Counted from the stretch's first letter, positions 1 through 8,362 are shown. The stretch: DNA of 35,336 nucleotides from Ruminococcus flavefaciens (GCA_002309635.1 DBXO01000028.1:1-35336); one strand, 5' to 3'. The notes: generated from the sequence alone by a model not told the origin. Numbers and translations: made by a program.

Positions 1-2963
1 CCGCTTCCGCCTGTATTGTCGAGCCAGATCTCATAGCTGTAGCCGTCAACATCATCAGCCTTGTACTGATTTCTGCCGTTGCCTACGCTGAACTTCTGAC
101 CGTTTGCTACTGAACCCTTAGTTGTAGTAACCTTGGGAGTTGTTGTAGCAGCAGGTGTTGTTGTAGCCTTTGTCGTTGCAGGTGCCTGTGTTGTTGTTAC
201 AGCAGGCAGTGTATTGATCTTATCTGCATAGCTCTCAGGGAGGCTCTTGAGGATTCCGAGGAGATACTTCTGAATTGAGTTAGCATCGTTTGAAGTGATG
301 CCCGAACCTGCCTCGTAAACGTCCGCATTGAACTTGCCCTGATCTGTGAGCTTGTACTTGTTGGGATTTGCAAGAGACTGCATAATGATTACAGCGTCTG
401 CCATATCGATTCCGTTATCGCAGTTGCCGTCGCCCCATCTTGAAACCTTAGCATTAAGAGCTTCCTTGGGATCAACCTGTTCAACAGGAGCTGTTGTAGT
501 TGTAACTGTTGTAACTACAGGAGCTGTTGTTGCAGGAGCTGTTGTGTAAACAGGAGGATCGATCGACTTTGTGAGAGCAATAATGTCATTGTAGAATGAC
601 TTAGGCTGATAGTTCTCGAATGGGAGAGGTGATCCGCCGTTCTCACGGTATCTCCAGCTTCTCTCATCTGTTGTACCCCAAAGAGTTACAGTTGAGATGT
701 TAGCCGCATGCTTCATAGCAACCTCAAAGATCTGAGGATAAAGCTTGTTGTTTGAACCTGTGCTGTTTGTGATATCCAGCTCAGTGATCTGAACGTCAAG
801 GCCGAGAGCCTCGAACTTCTTTATAGCTGTCTCAAACTCGCTTGCTGAAGGATACTTGGAATCAAGGTGAGCCTGCATACCGATACCGTCGATATAGTCG
901 CCTTCCTTCATGACTGTCTTAGCCATATTTACAAGGTCGTTTGTCTTAGCGCTCATGTACTCGTTATAGTCGTTGAGGTAGAGCTTTGTCTCCTTCGGAG
1001 CATACTGTCTTGCATACTTGAATGCGTTTACAACGAACTCAGAGCTGCCATTGTATACTCTTGACCAGTTGGAGTTGTTTGCAGGTCTCATTCCGCCGCC
1101 GTCGTTAACGAAGAGCTCGTTACATACGTCGTAGGAGTGGAGCTTGAGGTTAGGATAGTTTGACTTGATCTGAGAGAATGTATTCTTGATCATGCTCTCA
1201 AGACGCTTGTTCATTCTGTCCTTAGAAACGAAGCCACCGTTGTCCTGGAACAGGAACTGAGGTGTCTGGCTGTACCATACGAAGGTATGACCGCGAACGC
1301 CGATTCCGTTCTGCTCAGCAAACTTGAGTATACTGTCAGCAGATGAAAGGCTGATCTGTACATCGTCGCCGTTTACGCCCTTAACGATAGAATCGGGCTT
1401 CATTTCGTTCTCACAGGTGATGGAGTTGTAGTTCTTCTTGATGAACTGCTGAGCCTGTGAATTGCCGATCTCATAGCCGCTTACGGAAGTACCGAGACGG
1501 AAGTAGGGGCCCATGTAATCCTTGAAGCCTGTGCCGTTCTTGTCATATGTGTAATCAAGATTCTGGTGTGCGCGAACGCCTGTAGCACTTACTACCGCAC
1601 CGCCATCGCCTGATGAACCTGTGCTGCCTGTGCTGCCTGTTGAAGCACCTGCGCTTGTATCGCCTACCTTACCCTGACCTGTTACTACTGAAGAAGACTT
1701 GCCTGACTTGGAAACCTGAACTGCGTCTACGAAGAAGTCGCAGAGATCACCAGAGCTCTCAGGAGTCTCGATGTAGAGGATCATGTCGCCTGAGTTTGAA
1801 GGTATTGTAAACTTTGTATTCTCAAGCTTTGTCCATTCGCCGCTCTTAGCTGAGCAGTCAGCGATCTGTGTGTAAGATGCGCCGTTTCCGTCGCCCTGCT
1901 GGAGTGACATCTGAAGAGTTACAGCGCTGCCTGAGTTCTGAAGAACTGCGGCACTGAAGCTGTATGTCTCACCGGGAACAAAAGCACTTGAATCCAGCGG
2001 GATAGCGCATCCGTTCCATTCCTGTGATCTGCCTGAAACGTAGAGTGAGTTTGAACCGTCGTAGTAGTTCTTGCTGTTTGTCTCAACAGAAGCGTCGCCT
2101 CTGCCTGACCAGTCGCCTGCACCCTTTTCAAAATCATTTGTGAAGTAGTCGCCGTTTCCGTCGGGCTCTACTGTCTTTACAGGTGTTGTGACAGTTCCTT
2201 CTCCGCCACCGCCGCCACCGGTGCCATTCTCATAAACAGCGAGGCTCTTAACGTTTGCGGAACCGTTTGATCTGTATCCTTCGATATTGAGTGATACTTC
2301 ATAAAGAGTACCTGACATATCAAGACCAGCCTTTGACCATGCGTCAAAGTGCTTGCCTACGCTGATAGTCCCCTTCATGTAGTTAGTTGTATTATTTCTT
2401 GAACCGCTTGTCTGACGGATGCTCCAGTACTGCGGGAAAGTAGCTGTACCGTCAAGAGAAGGCTGGTTGTAACGCATTGTCTTACAGATATCGTAAGTGT
2501 TTCCGTTAAGAGTTACGTTGCCCTTTCTCTCAGCTCCGTCTCCGGGTGGACGCCAGTCGCCCCATCCTTCAACGATGTAGTACTCCATAAGAGGATTTCT
2601 TGTCCATCCGTAAACGCACATGTAAGAATTTCCTCTGGGGGTGTACTCAACATCATAGGTCAGAGTTATATCAGAACCGATCTGATTGTATCTCTGCTTC
2701 TTGCTGTCGTAGTTCTTGCCCATACGAGCAAGGAAGTTTTCAATATTGCTCCATGAGCAGGTGAAGGAACCTGCGCCGGGATTCATTGAAACCTGTCCCT
2801 GACCGTTCTGATTCCACATTTCGTAGTCAAAGCCGCCGATATTGCCTCTCGTCTGCTGGTCGGCACCATGAGCAACAATTGTGGGAACTGCAGGAATACT
2901 TGAAGCGATCATCATAGCAGTAGTGCTTGCGCTGACGATCTTCTTTAAGATGCCTTTTTTCAT
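1..2963 (-). CDS. Multimodular secreted xylanase GH11-CBM-GH10-dockerin-GH11 (3' end outside window)
   Basis: Endo-beta-1,4-xylanase predicted to be secreted and attached to a cellulosome. Reading from the ATG at 2963: signal peptide ~1-30; GH11 domain ~31-244 with likely nucleophile E127 (NPLMEYYIVE) and acid/base E228 (LNIEGYRSNG); Gly-rich linker; carbohydrate-binding module ~266-419 (CBM22/CBM4_9 type); linker; GH10 domain ~462-800 with acid/base E616 (YDVCNELF) and nucleophile E728 (QITELDI); Thr-rich linker; dockerin ~833-912; second Thr-rich linker; and from ~957 the start of a second GH11 domain (DGYSYEIWLDNTGGSG) at the window edge. All catalytic codons are in one frame, so there is no frameshift. 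The start is supported by a GTGAGG ribosome site about 10 nt upstream. The order matches multimodular xylanases I recall from R. flavefaciens, some of which continue into an esterase domain; what follows here is not visible. Confidence 0.95.
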   Translation of the reverse strand, partial: MKKGILKKIVSASTTAMMIASSIPAVPTIVAHGADQQTRGNIGGFDYEMWNQNGQGQVSMNPGAGSFTCSWSNIENFLARMGKNYDSKKQRYNQIGSDITLTYDVEYTPRGNSYMCVYGWTRNPLMEYYIVEGWGDWRPPGDGAERKGNVTLNGNTYDICKTMRYNQPSLDGTATFPQYWSIRQTSGSRNNTTNYMKGTISVGKHFDAWSKAGLDMSGTLYEVSLNIEGYRSNGSANVKSLAVYENGTGGGGGGEGTVTTPVKTVEPDGNGDYFTNDFEKGAGDWSGRGDASVETNSKNYYDGSNSLYVSGRSQEWNGCAIPLDSSAFVPGETYSFSAAVLQNSGSAVTLQMSLQQGDGNGASYTQIADCSAKSGEWTKLENTKFTIPSNSGDMILYIETPESSGDLCDFFVDAVQVSKSGKSSSVVTGQGKVGDTSAGASTGSTGSTGSSGDGGAVVSATGVRAHQNLDYTYDKNGTGFKDYMGPYFRLGTSVSGYEIGNSQAQQFIKKNYNSITCENEMKPDSIVKGVNGDDVQISLSSADSILKFAEQNGIGVRGHTFVWYSQTPQFLFQDNGGFVSKDRMNKRLESMIKNTFSQIKSNYPNLKLHSYDVCNELFVNDGGGMRPANNSNWSRVYNGSSEFVVNAFKYARQYAPKETKLYLNDYNEYMSAKTNDLVNMAKTVMKEGDYIDGIGMQAHLDSKYPSASEFETAIKKFEALGLDVQITELDITNSTGSNNKLYPQIFEVAMKHAANISTVTLWGTTDERSWRYRENGGSPLPFENYQPKSFYNDIIALTKSIDPPVYTTAPATTAPVVTTVTTTTAPVEQVDPKEALNAKVSRWGDGNCDNGIDMADAVIIMQSLANPNKYKLTDQGKFNADVYEAGSGITSNDANSIQKYLLGILKSLPESYADKINTLPAVTTTQAPATTKATTTPAATTTPKVTTTKGSVANGQKFSVGNGRNQYKADDVDGYSYEIWLDNTGGS

Positions 2964-3016
2964 GTTGATCATTCCTCACTTTCCAAATAAGGTGATTTTT
3001 CTAAATCCTTTTTTAA

Positions 3017-3067
3017 CTGAGGAAAAGCACTAAGCTCAAAATGCTTGGCGTCCCTCCTCTTCCTCAG
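3017..3067 (-). promoter_or_regulatory. Structured 5' leader element of the xylanase mRNA
   Basis: About 10 nt after the predicted start, the RNA holds an 8-bp perfect stem (CUGAGGAA 3067-3060 with UUCCUCAG 3024-3017) enclosing a purine-rich bulge, the box GGGACGCCAAGC (3054-3043) and an inner AAGCA/UGCUU stem. The box resembles the GGGACGCAAAGC segment of c-di-GMP-I (GEMM) riboswitches, but the P2 hairpin and tetraloop of that class are not visible. It may be an unrecognised cis-regulatory RNA or an mRNA-stabilising hairpin. Confidence 0.4.
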
Positions 3068-3083
3068 CTCTTGTAATCATTTT

Positions 3084-3112
3084 ATTACATTTTTATGAAC
3101 TTTACAAGTCAA
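3084..3112 (-). promoter_or_regulatory. Sigma-A promoter of the xylanase gene
   Basis: On the minus strand TTGACT (3107-3112) is followed by a 17-nt spacer and TGTAAT (3084-3089). This predicts a transcript start near 3077 and a leader of about 115 nt before the xylanase ATG. Confidence 0.75.
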
Positions 3113-3521
3113 TTCTTGCTAACAATTATATTGCTTGCTCATTTTTTGCTGTTTTTGCACATTTTAGCTCCCATTTTCTTTCTATTTTTATGCATTCTCG
3201 ATTTTTCGTTATATTTCTACACTTTTTTGTGCTGCCCATTATGCATATTTATAGCACTATTGTGCTGATGCTTTGGCACAGCATACTGATAGAGCCGTTT
3301 TTTGCGGCTTGATGTCCCTATACGATATGTAATCGCAGAATAGCAAAATACTGCCAGATAACGCCAAAAACTGAATTGTCAGACCAGTTAAAAATCGGTC
3401 TGAAATAATCCTTTAAAAATGTAATATTTTTACTATTAACGGTATGCACAAAATTGTTGACGGTTTAATGTTGATTCCTACAAACTTCTCATATTGTCTT
3501 TATTTTTAGTGAAAAATGTAC
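3113..3521. other. AT-rich divergent intergenic region without a gene
   Basis: No convincing ORF. It contains an inverted repeat TCAGACC (3379-3385) / GGTCTGA (3397-3403) with an 11-nt spacer, which could be a regulator-binding site or a small hairpin, and a short AGCCG/CGGCT hairpin near 3293-3310. Otherwise it is T-rich sequence between the divergent xylanase and GGDEF genes. Confidence 0.5.
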
Positions 3522-3527
3522 TATAAT
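3522..3527 (+). promoter_or_regulatory. -10 box of the GGDEF gene promoter
   Basis: Perfect TATAAT. The 17-nt-spaced -35 region (3499-3504, TTTATT) is poor, so the promoter may need an activator. A transcript start near 3534 would give a ~49-nt leader. An AAGGGG ribosome site lies upstream of the ATG. Confidence 0.55.
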
Positions 3528-3582
3528 ATAAGAGGTATATAAGATTCATATATCAGTTTTCTGTAAAGAAGGGGATATCTCT

Positions 3583-5490
3583 ATGGAAAGTGAGAAAACC
3601 AAAAAGATCGTGGTTGTTGTTTCAGGTCTTGATGAGGAATATCAGTACAATATATTCAGGGGCATCAACACCTTCGCATTAGCACATGATATGAATATCT
3701 CCTATGTTGCGGGCTTCGGCGGAATGGTCGGAAGCACAACCTTTGACGTGGGCGAGAGCAGTATATATAACCTTATTGATTATACCCAGTTCGACGGCGC
3801 CCTCCTTATGACAAACACCTTCGGCGATGCCGAAATGAGAAACCGGATTTTCGGCAGAGCCCTTGCAGCCCATATCCCCGCAGTCGTTTTCGAGAGCCGC
3901 GAGAACCCTGAGTTCTATGATATAAGCATAGATAACTTCGGCGTTATGAAAACTCTCGTTAACCATGTAATCGTGCAGCATGGCGCAAAGGTCATAAACT
4001 ACGTTTCAGGCCCTCTCGGCAATCCCGAGGGTAAGGCGCGTTACGACGCCTTTATCAGCACTATGGAGGAAAACGGTCTTACTGTCGATGAAAAGCGTGT
4101 TTTCTACGGCGATTTCAAAAGCTACGACGGCAAACTTGCCGTAGACGAATTCGCCGCCTCGGGACTTGAGCTTCCCGATGCTTTCATATGCGCAAACGAC
4201 AGTATGGCTCTCACAGTGGCTTCATCACTGGAAAAGCTTGGCTACAAGGTGCCCGACGACGTTATCGTAACAGGCTTTGACAACACATTCAGCGCCCGCA
4301 ATTCCACACCTGCCATAACTTCCGTAAAGAGACCTCTCTATCAGGCAGGTGAGCAGGCCGCAAAAATGCTGTACAATATACTTGAGGGCATAAATCAGGA
4401 AAAAAGCGTTATCCTCGACGCAGAGCCGGCTTATTCCGAGAGCTGCGGCTGCAAAAGCAGCAGCAACGATGACCTCAGGGAGTACAAGAAGCTTACCTAC
4501 CGCAAATCCGAGGATACCAACAATAACATACATATGATAAACCGCCTCACAGCAGGACTTGCCGAGGCTACCACCACCACCGAGTTTTTCAGCGTCATCT
4601 CAAGCCTCATAGGAGAGCTTGACTGTGAGAAATTCTCCCTCTGTCTCTGTGAGGACTGGCAGGAGGCATATGCCGTTTCCGTTCCTCTCATACAGAACAG
4701 CTACTCTGAATACATGACCGCTCCCCTGATATGGGACAAGGGCGAACGAAGGAGCGTCAGCTACTTTCCCAGCAGGAACATGTTTCCCGAGGGCTTTGAA
4801 AAGCGCGGCTGCATAAACTACTTCCTGCCCCTACATTTCAGCGACCGCTGCATGGGATATTACATATTTACCAACAGCGACTTCCCTACCTACAGTCTCC
4901 TGTGCCATACCCTTTCAATGGTGCTGAGCAACTCGCTGGAAAATATCCGCAAGCTCACACATCTTAATAAGGCTATGGACGAGCTGAACCGTCTCTACGT
5001 CATAGACCAGCTCTGCAATATCTACAACCGCAACGGCTTTATAAATATTGCCGACGACCTCTTCAAGGAGTGCGTTGCAAAGGGCAGTCAGATAATGATA
5101 AGCTTCATAGATATGGACGGTCTCAAGTTCATCAACGACAATTACGGTCACAACGAAGGCGATTTCGCAATACAGCGTATCGCCAGCATAATACACAACA
5201 GCTGTGAACAGGGCTGTATCTGTGCGCGTTTCGGCGGCGACGAGTTCGTCTATTTCAGTCCCAACGCCACAGAAAGCGACGCTCTTACGCTTGCGCGCAA
5301 GATCAATACAGCTCTCGACAATATAAACAGGCTCCTTCAGAAGCCCTACACCATCTCCGCCAGCATAGGAAGCGTCGTTACGGTTGCCAAGGCGGGCGAC
5401 ACGCTTTACAGCATAGTAAAGCTTGCCGATGACAAAATGTACGAAATAAAGAAACAGAAAAAAAATGCGCGTAAATCAGAAAGGATCTGA
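3583..5490 (+). CDS. Periplasmic-binding-fold (LacI sensor) / GGDEF protein, putative diguanylate cyclase
   Basis: 635 aa, no signal peptide or membrane segment, so cytoplasmic. Residues ~1-285 look like the type-I periplasmic-binding fold of LacI regulators, without a DNA-binding helix-turn-helix. A middle region (~320-450) may be GAF-like. Residues ~470-630 form a GGDEF domain with an intact RFGGDEF motif (GGDEF 551-555) and FIDMDGLKFIND upstream. It is therefore predicted to make c-di-GMP in response to a sugar or other small ligand. The inhibitory RxxD site normally nine residues before GGDEF is absent (EQGC in its place). A SESCGC cysteine cluster follows the binding fold. It is divergent from the xylanase gene, which suggests, but does not prove, a link between polysaccharide sensing and c-di-GMP. 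Confidence 0.85.
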   Translation: MESEKTKKIVVVVSGLDEEYQYNIFRGINTFALAHDMNISYVAGFGGMVGSTTFDVGESSIYNLIDYTQFDGALLMTNTFGDAEMRNRIFGRALAAHIPAVVFESRENPEFYDISIDNFGVMKTLVNHVIVQHGAKVINYVSGPLGNPEGKARYDAFISTMEENGLTVDEKRVFYGDFKSYDGKLAVDEFAASGLELPDAFICANDSMALTVASSLEKLGYKVPDDVIVTGFDNTFSARNSTPAITSVKRPLYQAGEQAAKMLYNILEGINQEKSVILDAEPAYSESCGCKSSSNDDLREYKKLTYRKSEDTNNNIHMINRLTAGLAEATTTTEFFSVISSLIGELDCEKFSLCLCEDWQEAYAVSVPLIQNSYSEYMTAPLIWDKGERRSVSYFPSRNMFPEGFEKRGCINYFLPLHFSDRCMGYYIFTNSDFPTYSLLCHTLSMVLSNSLENIRKLTHLNKAMDELNRLYVIDQLCNIYNRNGFINIADDLFKECVAKGSQIMISFIDMDGLKFINDNYGHNEGDFAIQRIASIIHNSCEQGCICARFGGDEFVYFSPNATESDALTLARKINTALDNINRLLQKPYTISASIGSVVTVAKAGDTLYSIVKLADDKMYEIKKQKKNARKSERI

Positions 5491-5498
5491 ATTGGGGG

Positions 5499-5527
5499 AA
5501 AAGCCGCTGCACCTGGCAGCGGCTTTT
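5499..5527. terminator. Bidirectional terminator between convergent genes
   Basis: Perfect 12-bp stem AAAAGCCGCTGC / GCAGCGGCTTTT with a 5-nt loop. The A/T ends give a T-tract on both strands, so it serves both the GGDEF gene and the convergent thioesterase gene. Confidence 0.9.
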
Positions 5528-5929
5528 CTACGCCTTTCTGAAACCTACGCACTGCACGGCAGCGACAGGATTGTTCTTTTCGTCCTTTATCTCCACGTTG
5601 TAGCAGCATATGGTCCTGCCGTCCTTGATGAGCCTTGCTTCTGCGATGATACGCTCAGTCTTCGGCACTCCTATAAAGCTTGCGTCGCAGTTCAGCCCAA
5701 CGACTCCCGCCTGCTGCCAGTTTGAAGCGACCGCAAAGGCAAAGTCCGCAAGGGTGAAGTAAACTCCGCCCATAATACCGCCGACTGCGTTTTTGTGGTG
5801 TTCGTTTATAACAAGGCTCACCTTTGCGTAATGATCGTCCAGCTCATCGATAACAGCGCCCATTTCCGTGGCAAAGCGGTCTTTTTTAAATATTTCACGT
5901 ACCTTTTCAAGTGTTCCGATATCAGTCAT
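5528..5929 (-). CDS. PaaI-family hotdog-fold thioesterase
   Basis: 133 aa, the usual length for a single hotdog domain. The segment HKNAVGGIMGGVYFTLADFA (residues ~45-64) matches the PaaI/YigI acyl-CoA thioesterase signature, in which the second Gly-Gly is normally preceded by His; here that position is Met, so activity could differ. Predicted role: hydrolysis of acyl-CoA or aryl-CoA thioesters; the substrate is unknown. It begins 3 nt after the upstream acetyltransferase stop codon, and its AGGAGG ribosome site overlaps that stop, so the two are probably translationally coupled. Confidence 0.8.
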   Translation of the reverse strand: MTDIGTLEKVREIFKKDRFATEMGAVIDELDDHYAKVSLVINEHHKNAVGGIMGGVYFTLADFAFAVASNWQQAGVVGLNCDASFIGVPKTERIIAEARLIKDGRTICCYNVEIKDEKNNPVAAVQCVGFRKA

Positions 5930-5932
5930 GTA

Positions 5933-6496
5933 TTACCTCCTGCTTTCATATTCTTCCCTTAATATCGAGAAATACAGCCTGCCGACATACTTTCCGTCCA
6001 TACAGAAATAGTCCCTGAGAGTTCCCTCGTAGGTGAAGCCGCACTTCTCTATGACCCTTTTTGACGGCGCATTGATAGTCTTTGTGCATATCTGCACCTT
6101 ATGCAGGTTTATTTTCTCAAAGCCGAAATCAATTACCGCTCTTGTAGCCTCCGTAGCATAGCCTCTGCACTGGAATTCAGCACCTATACAGTATTCTATC
6201 TCCGCAAAGTGGTTCCTGCTGTCAACAAGAAAATAGGCTATCTGACCTATGCACTCCCCGTTTTCCTTGTCGATGACCGCCCAGCGGTAGTAGTCCTCGC
6301 GCTCGTAATTGCATATATACTTGTCGAGGAGCCCGTTGACCTCTTCCAATGTGCGGTATGTAGGTTCAGAGTACATGGTCTGCACATTTTCGTCGCCGGC
6401 CCAGTTCCTGAAGACTGCGTCGCAGTCCGAATACTCAAATCTTCTCAATATGAGCCTTTCCGTCTCTATTGTCTGTGTTCCGATATGTGTAAGCAC
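5933..6496 (-). CDS. GNAT-family N-acetyltransferase (RimJ/RimL-like)
   Basis: 187 aa. It opens with IETERLILRRFEYSDC and contains CIGAEFQCRGYATEATRAV (acetyl-CoA binding motif with Q/RGxA) and VIEKCGFTYEGTLRDYF near the C-terminus, typical of RimJ/RimL protein-Nalpha or small-molecule acetyltransferases. The target cannot be read from the sequence. The start is a GTG at 6496 chosen because GGAGGAG lies 7 nt upstream. It is the first gene of a two-gene unit with the thioesterase, isolated from dapB by a terminator. Confidence 0.85.
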   Translation of the reverse strand: MLTHIGTQTIETERLILRRFEYSDCDAVFRNWAGDENVQTMYSEPTYRTLEEVNGLLDKYICNYEREDYYRWAVIDKENGECIGQIAYFLVDSRNHFAEIEYCIGAEFQCRGYATEATRAVIDFGFEKINLHKVQICTKTINAPSKRVIEKCGFTYEGTLRDYFCMDGKYVGRLYFSILREEYESRR

Positions 6497-6510
6497 AATT
6501 ATCTCCTCCG

Positions 6511-6548
6511 AAAAAAGTTCTCCCCTGACATATCAGCTATATCAGGGG
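6511..6548 (-). terminator. Terminator of the asd-dapA-dapB block
   Basis: Minus-strand hairpin with arms CCCCTGA (6548-6542) and TCAGGGG (6528-6522), followed shortly by six T residues (6516-6511). It lies directly after dapB. Confidence 0.75.
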
Positions 6549-6556
6549 ATTCTGTC

Positions 6557-7306
6557 TTATACAAGTTTTGACATATCATAAAGTCCTGCGGGCTGATCCT
6601 TGAGGAAAAGCGCCGCATTTATGGCTCCCTCGGCGAAAACGCTCTTGGAAGCTGCCGAATGTGAAAGTGTAAGCACTTCATCGTGTCCTGCAAATATAAC
6701 GTCATGTTCGCCTACGATAGTGCCGCCGCGGATAGAATGCATGCCTATCTCGGTTTTTTCGCGCTTCTGGCGGCGCGAGTGGCGGTCGTAAACGAAATGC
6801 CTTGAATTGTCAAGTGTCTCGTTGATAGCGTCGGCAAGCATGATAGCGGTGCCGCTGGGAGCGTCCACCTTCTGATTGTGGTGCTTTTCGACGATCTCGA
6901 TGTCGAACTGGTCGCCAAGTATGGAAGCTGCCTTCTTGGCAAGCTGAACAAGGAGATTGACTCCCAGTGACATATTGAATGTGAAGAATACTGGAACCTG
7001 ATTTGCCGCCGACTTTATCTTTGCCGTCTGAGCCTCGTTGTAGCCTGTTGAGCCGATAACTATGGGAGTTCCCGTAGAAAGACAGTACTCAAGAAGTCCG
7101 TCAAGTCCCGCAGGATTTGAGAAATCGATGATAACATCGGGCTTTACGGGGAGCTGCCGGGGAGTTTCCACTATCGGGAAGTCAGCATACTGCTCGGTAT
7201 ACATATCTATGCCTGCAACTACCTCGCAGTCGTCGCGTTCCTTGATACAATTGTATATAGTCTTGCCCATTTTGCCGTTAGCGCCGCAAATTGCAATATT
7301 TGTCAT
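6557..7306 (-). CDS. dapB: 4-hydroxy-tetrahydrodipicolinate reductase DapB
   Basis: 249 aa. Reduces hydroxy-tetrahydrodipicolinate to tetrahydrodipicolinate with NAD(P)H in the diaminopimelate/lysine pathway. The N-terminal nucleotide-binding glycine motif is GANGKMG (residues 8-14). The catalytic/substrate signature EKHHNQKVDAPSGTA spans 140-154 (His142/143, Lys146). Length is close to the family norm, with no sign of damage. It is the last gene of the asd-dapA-dapB run, 103 bp after dapA, and a terminator follows. It is expected to be controlled by the lysine riboswitch upstream of asd if co-transcribed. Confidence 0.97.
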   Translation of the reverse strand: MTNIAICGANGKMGKTIYNCIKERDDCEVVAGIDMYTEQYADFPIVETPRQLPVKPDVIIDFSNPAGLDGLLEYCLSTGTPIVIGSTGYNEAQTAKIKSAANQVPVFFTFNMSLGVNLLVQLAKKAASILGDQFDIEIVEKHHNQKVDAPSGTAIMLADAINETLDNSRHFVYDRHSRRQKREKTEIGMHSIRGGTIVGEHDVIFAGHDEVLTLSHSAASKSVFAEGAINAALFLKDQPAGLYDMSKLV

Positions 7307-7377
7307 AATTACACTTCCTTTTTATCAATTCGGAATCAATGTATCCCTGACGGGACAGATCTGAACGTTTTCTGATA

Positions 7378-7395
7378 TGTCAGCGCAGGCTGACA
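7378..7395 (-). other. Hairpin in the dapA-dapB intergenic region
   Basis: Arms TGTCAGC (7378-7384) and GCTGACA (7389-7395) with a 4-nt loop. No T-tract follows, so a processing or stability element is more likely than a terminator. Confidence 0.4.
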
Positions 7396-7409
7396 CTGCC
7401 AATCCCTGA

Positions 7410-8300
7410 TCACTTAATAAGTCCGTGCCTGGCAAGTGTAGCCCTGAGCTTTGCTCTGTGCTCGTCGGTCATCTCACAGAGCGGCAGACGACAGGGACCT
7501 GCGTTCCAGCCTACCATGTTCATAGCTTCCTTTACGGGGATCGGATTAACCTCGATGAACAGATCGTTGATGATATCAAGATACCTGAGCTGGAGCTTCA
7601 TAGCCTCAGCGAAGTTGTTATCAAGGCAGAGCTGAACCATATCGTGCATCTCACCGGGGATAACATGGGAAGCTACTGAGATAACGCCCTTTCCGCCGAG
7701 AGACATAACAGGAACTACCATATCGTCGTTGCCGCTGTATATGTCTATATCGTTGCCGCACTCGGCAGCTATCTTTGCAACATAGCTGATATTGCCGCTT
7801 GCCTCCTTGATAGCTGCGATATTCCTGTGCTTTGCAAGCTCCTTAACGGTAGCCACGTCAAAGCCGCAGCCGGTTCTGCTGGGAACATTGTAGAGTATTA
7901 TCGGTATATTCACTGCGTCTGCGATAGCTGTGAAATGAGCGATAAGTCCCTTCTGGGTAGCCTTGTTGTAGTAAGGAGTTACGTGAAGCAGAGCGTCTGC
8001 GCCTGCTGCCTCGGCTTCCTTTGAAAGCTCCACAGCATAGTGTGTATCGTTGCTGCCTGCGCCTGCGATAACAGGAACCCTTCCTGCAACGTGCTTGACA
8101 GCGAATTTGATACAGTCACGGTGCTCGTCATCGGTCATTGTAGCAGACTCGCCTGTAGTACCGCAGATAACTACAGCGTCGGTGCCCCTTGCGATCTGGT
8201 CGTCGATAACACGGCCGAGCTCGTCGTAGTTTATTGAACCGTCGGCATTCATAGGGGTAATGATAGCAACTGCCGCACCGGTGAAAATTGTGTTCTTCAT
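7410..8300 (-). CDS. dapA: 4-hydroxy-tetrahydrodipicolinate synthase DapA
   Basis: 296 aa TIM-barrel lyase condensing pyruvate with aspartate semialdehyde, the branch point to lysine and diaminopimelate. Visible family motifs: CGTTGESATMTDDEH (46-60), pyruvate-binding PYYNKATQKGL (109-119), LYNVPSRTG with catalytic Tyr137, and Schiff-base Lys165 in AAIKEASG. An AAAGGAAT ribosome site precedes the ATG. It sits between asd and dapB, so the three consecutive steps from aspartyl phosphate to tetrahydrodipicolinate are adjacent. Confidence 0.97.
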   Translation of the reverse strand: MKNTIFTGAAVAIITPMNADGSINYDELGRVIDDQIARGTDAVVICGTTGESATMTDDEHRDCIKFAVKHVAGRVPVIAGAGSNDTHYAVELSKEAEAAGADALLHVTPYYNKATQKGLIAHFTAIADAVNIPIILYNVPSRTGCGFDVATVKELAKHRNIAAIKEASGNISYVAKIAAECGNDIDIYSGNDDMVVPVMSLGGKGVISVASHVIPGEMHDMVQLCLDNNFAEAMKLQLRYLDIINDLFIEVNPIPVKEAMNMVGWNAGPCRLPLCEMTDEHRAKLRATLARHGLIK

Positions 8301-8341
8301 AGCTTTATTCCTTTCATAAAAATGGAATTATCGCACGGGAC

Positions 8342-8362
8342 GTCGGGGACACCGTCCCCGAC
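8342..8362. repeat. GC-rich palindrome, copy 1 of a dispersed family
   Basis: Arms GTCGGGGAC / GTCCCCGAC with a 3-nt loop. Its minus-strand core GGGACGGTGTCCCC nearly matches the core of the palindrome at 16848-16876 (GAGACGGTGTCCCC). It lies in the asd-dapA gap. Confidence 0.6.

Noticed and set aside
3017..3067. Calling the xylanase leader a c-di-GMP-I riboswitch
   Set aside because: Only the GGGACGC-type box fits. The GNRA-capped P2 hairpin and the rest of P3 are not visible, so it is reported as a candidate element only.
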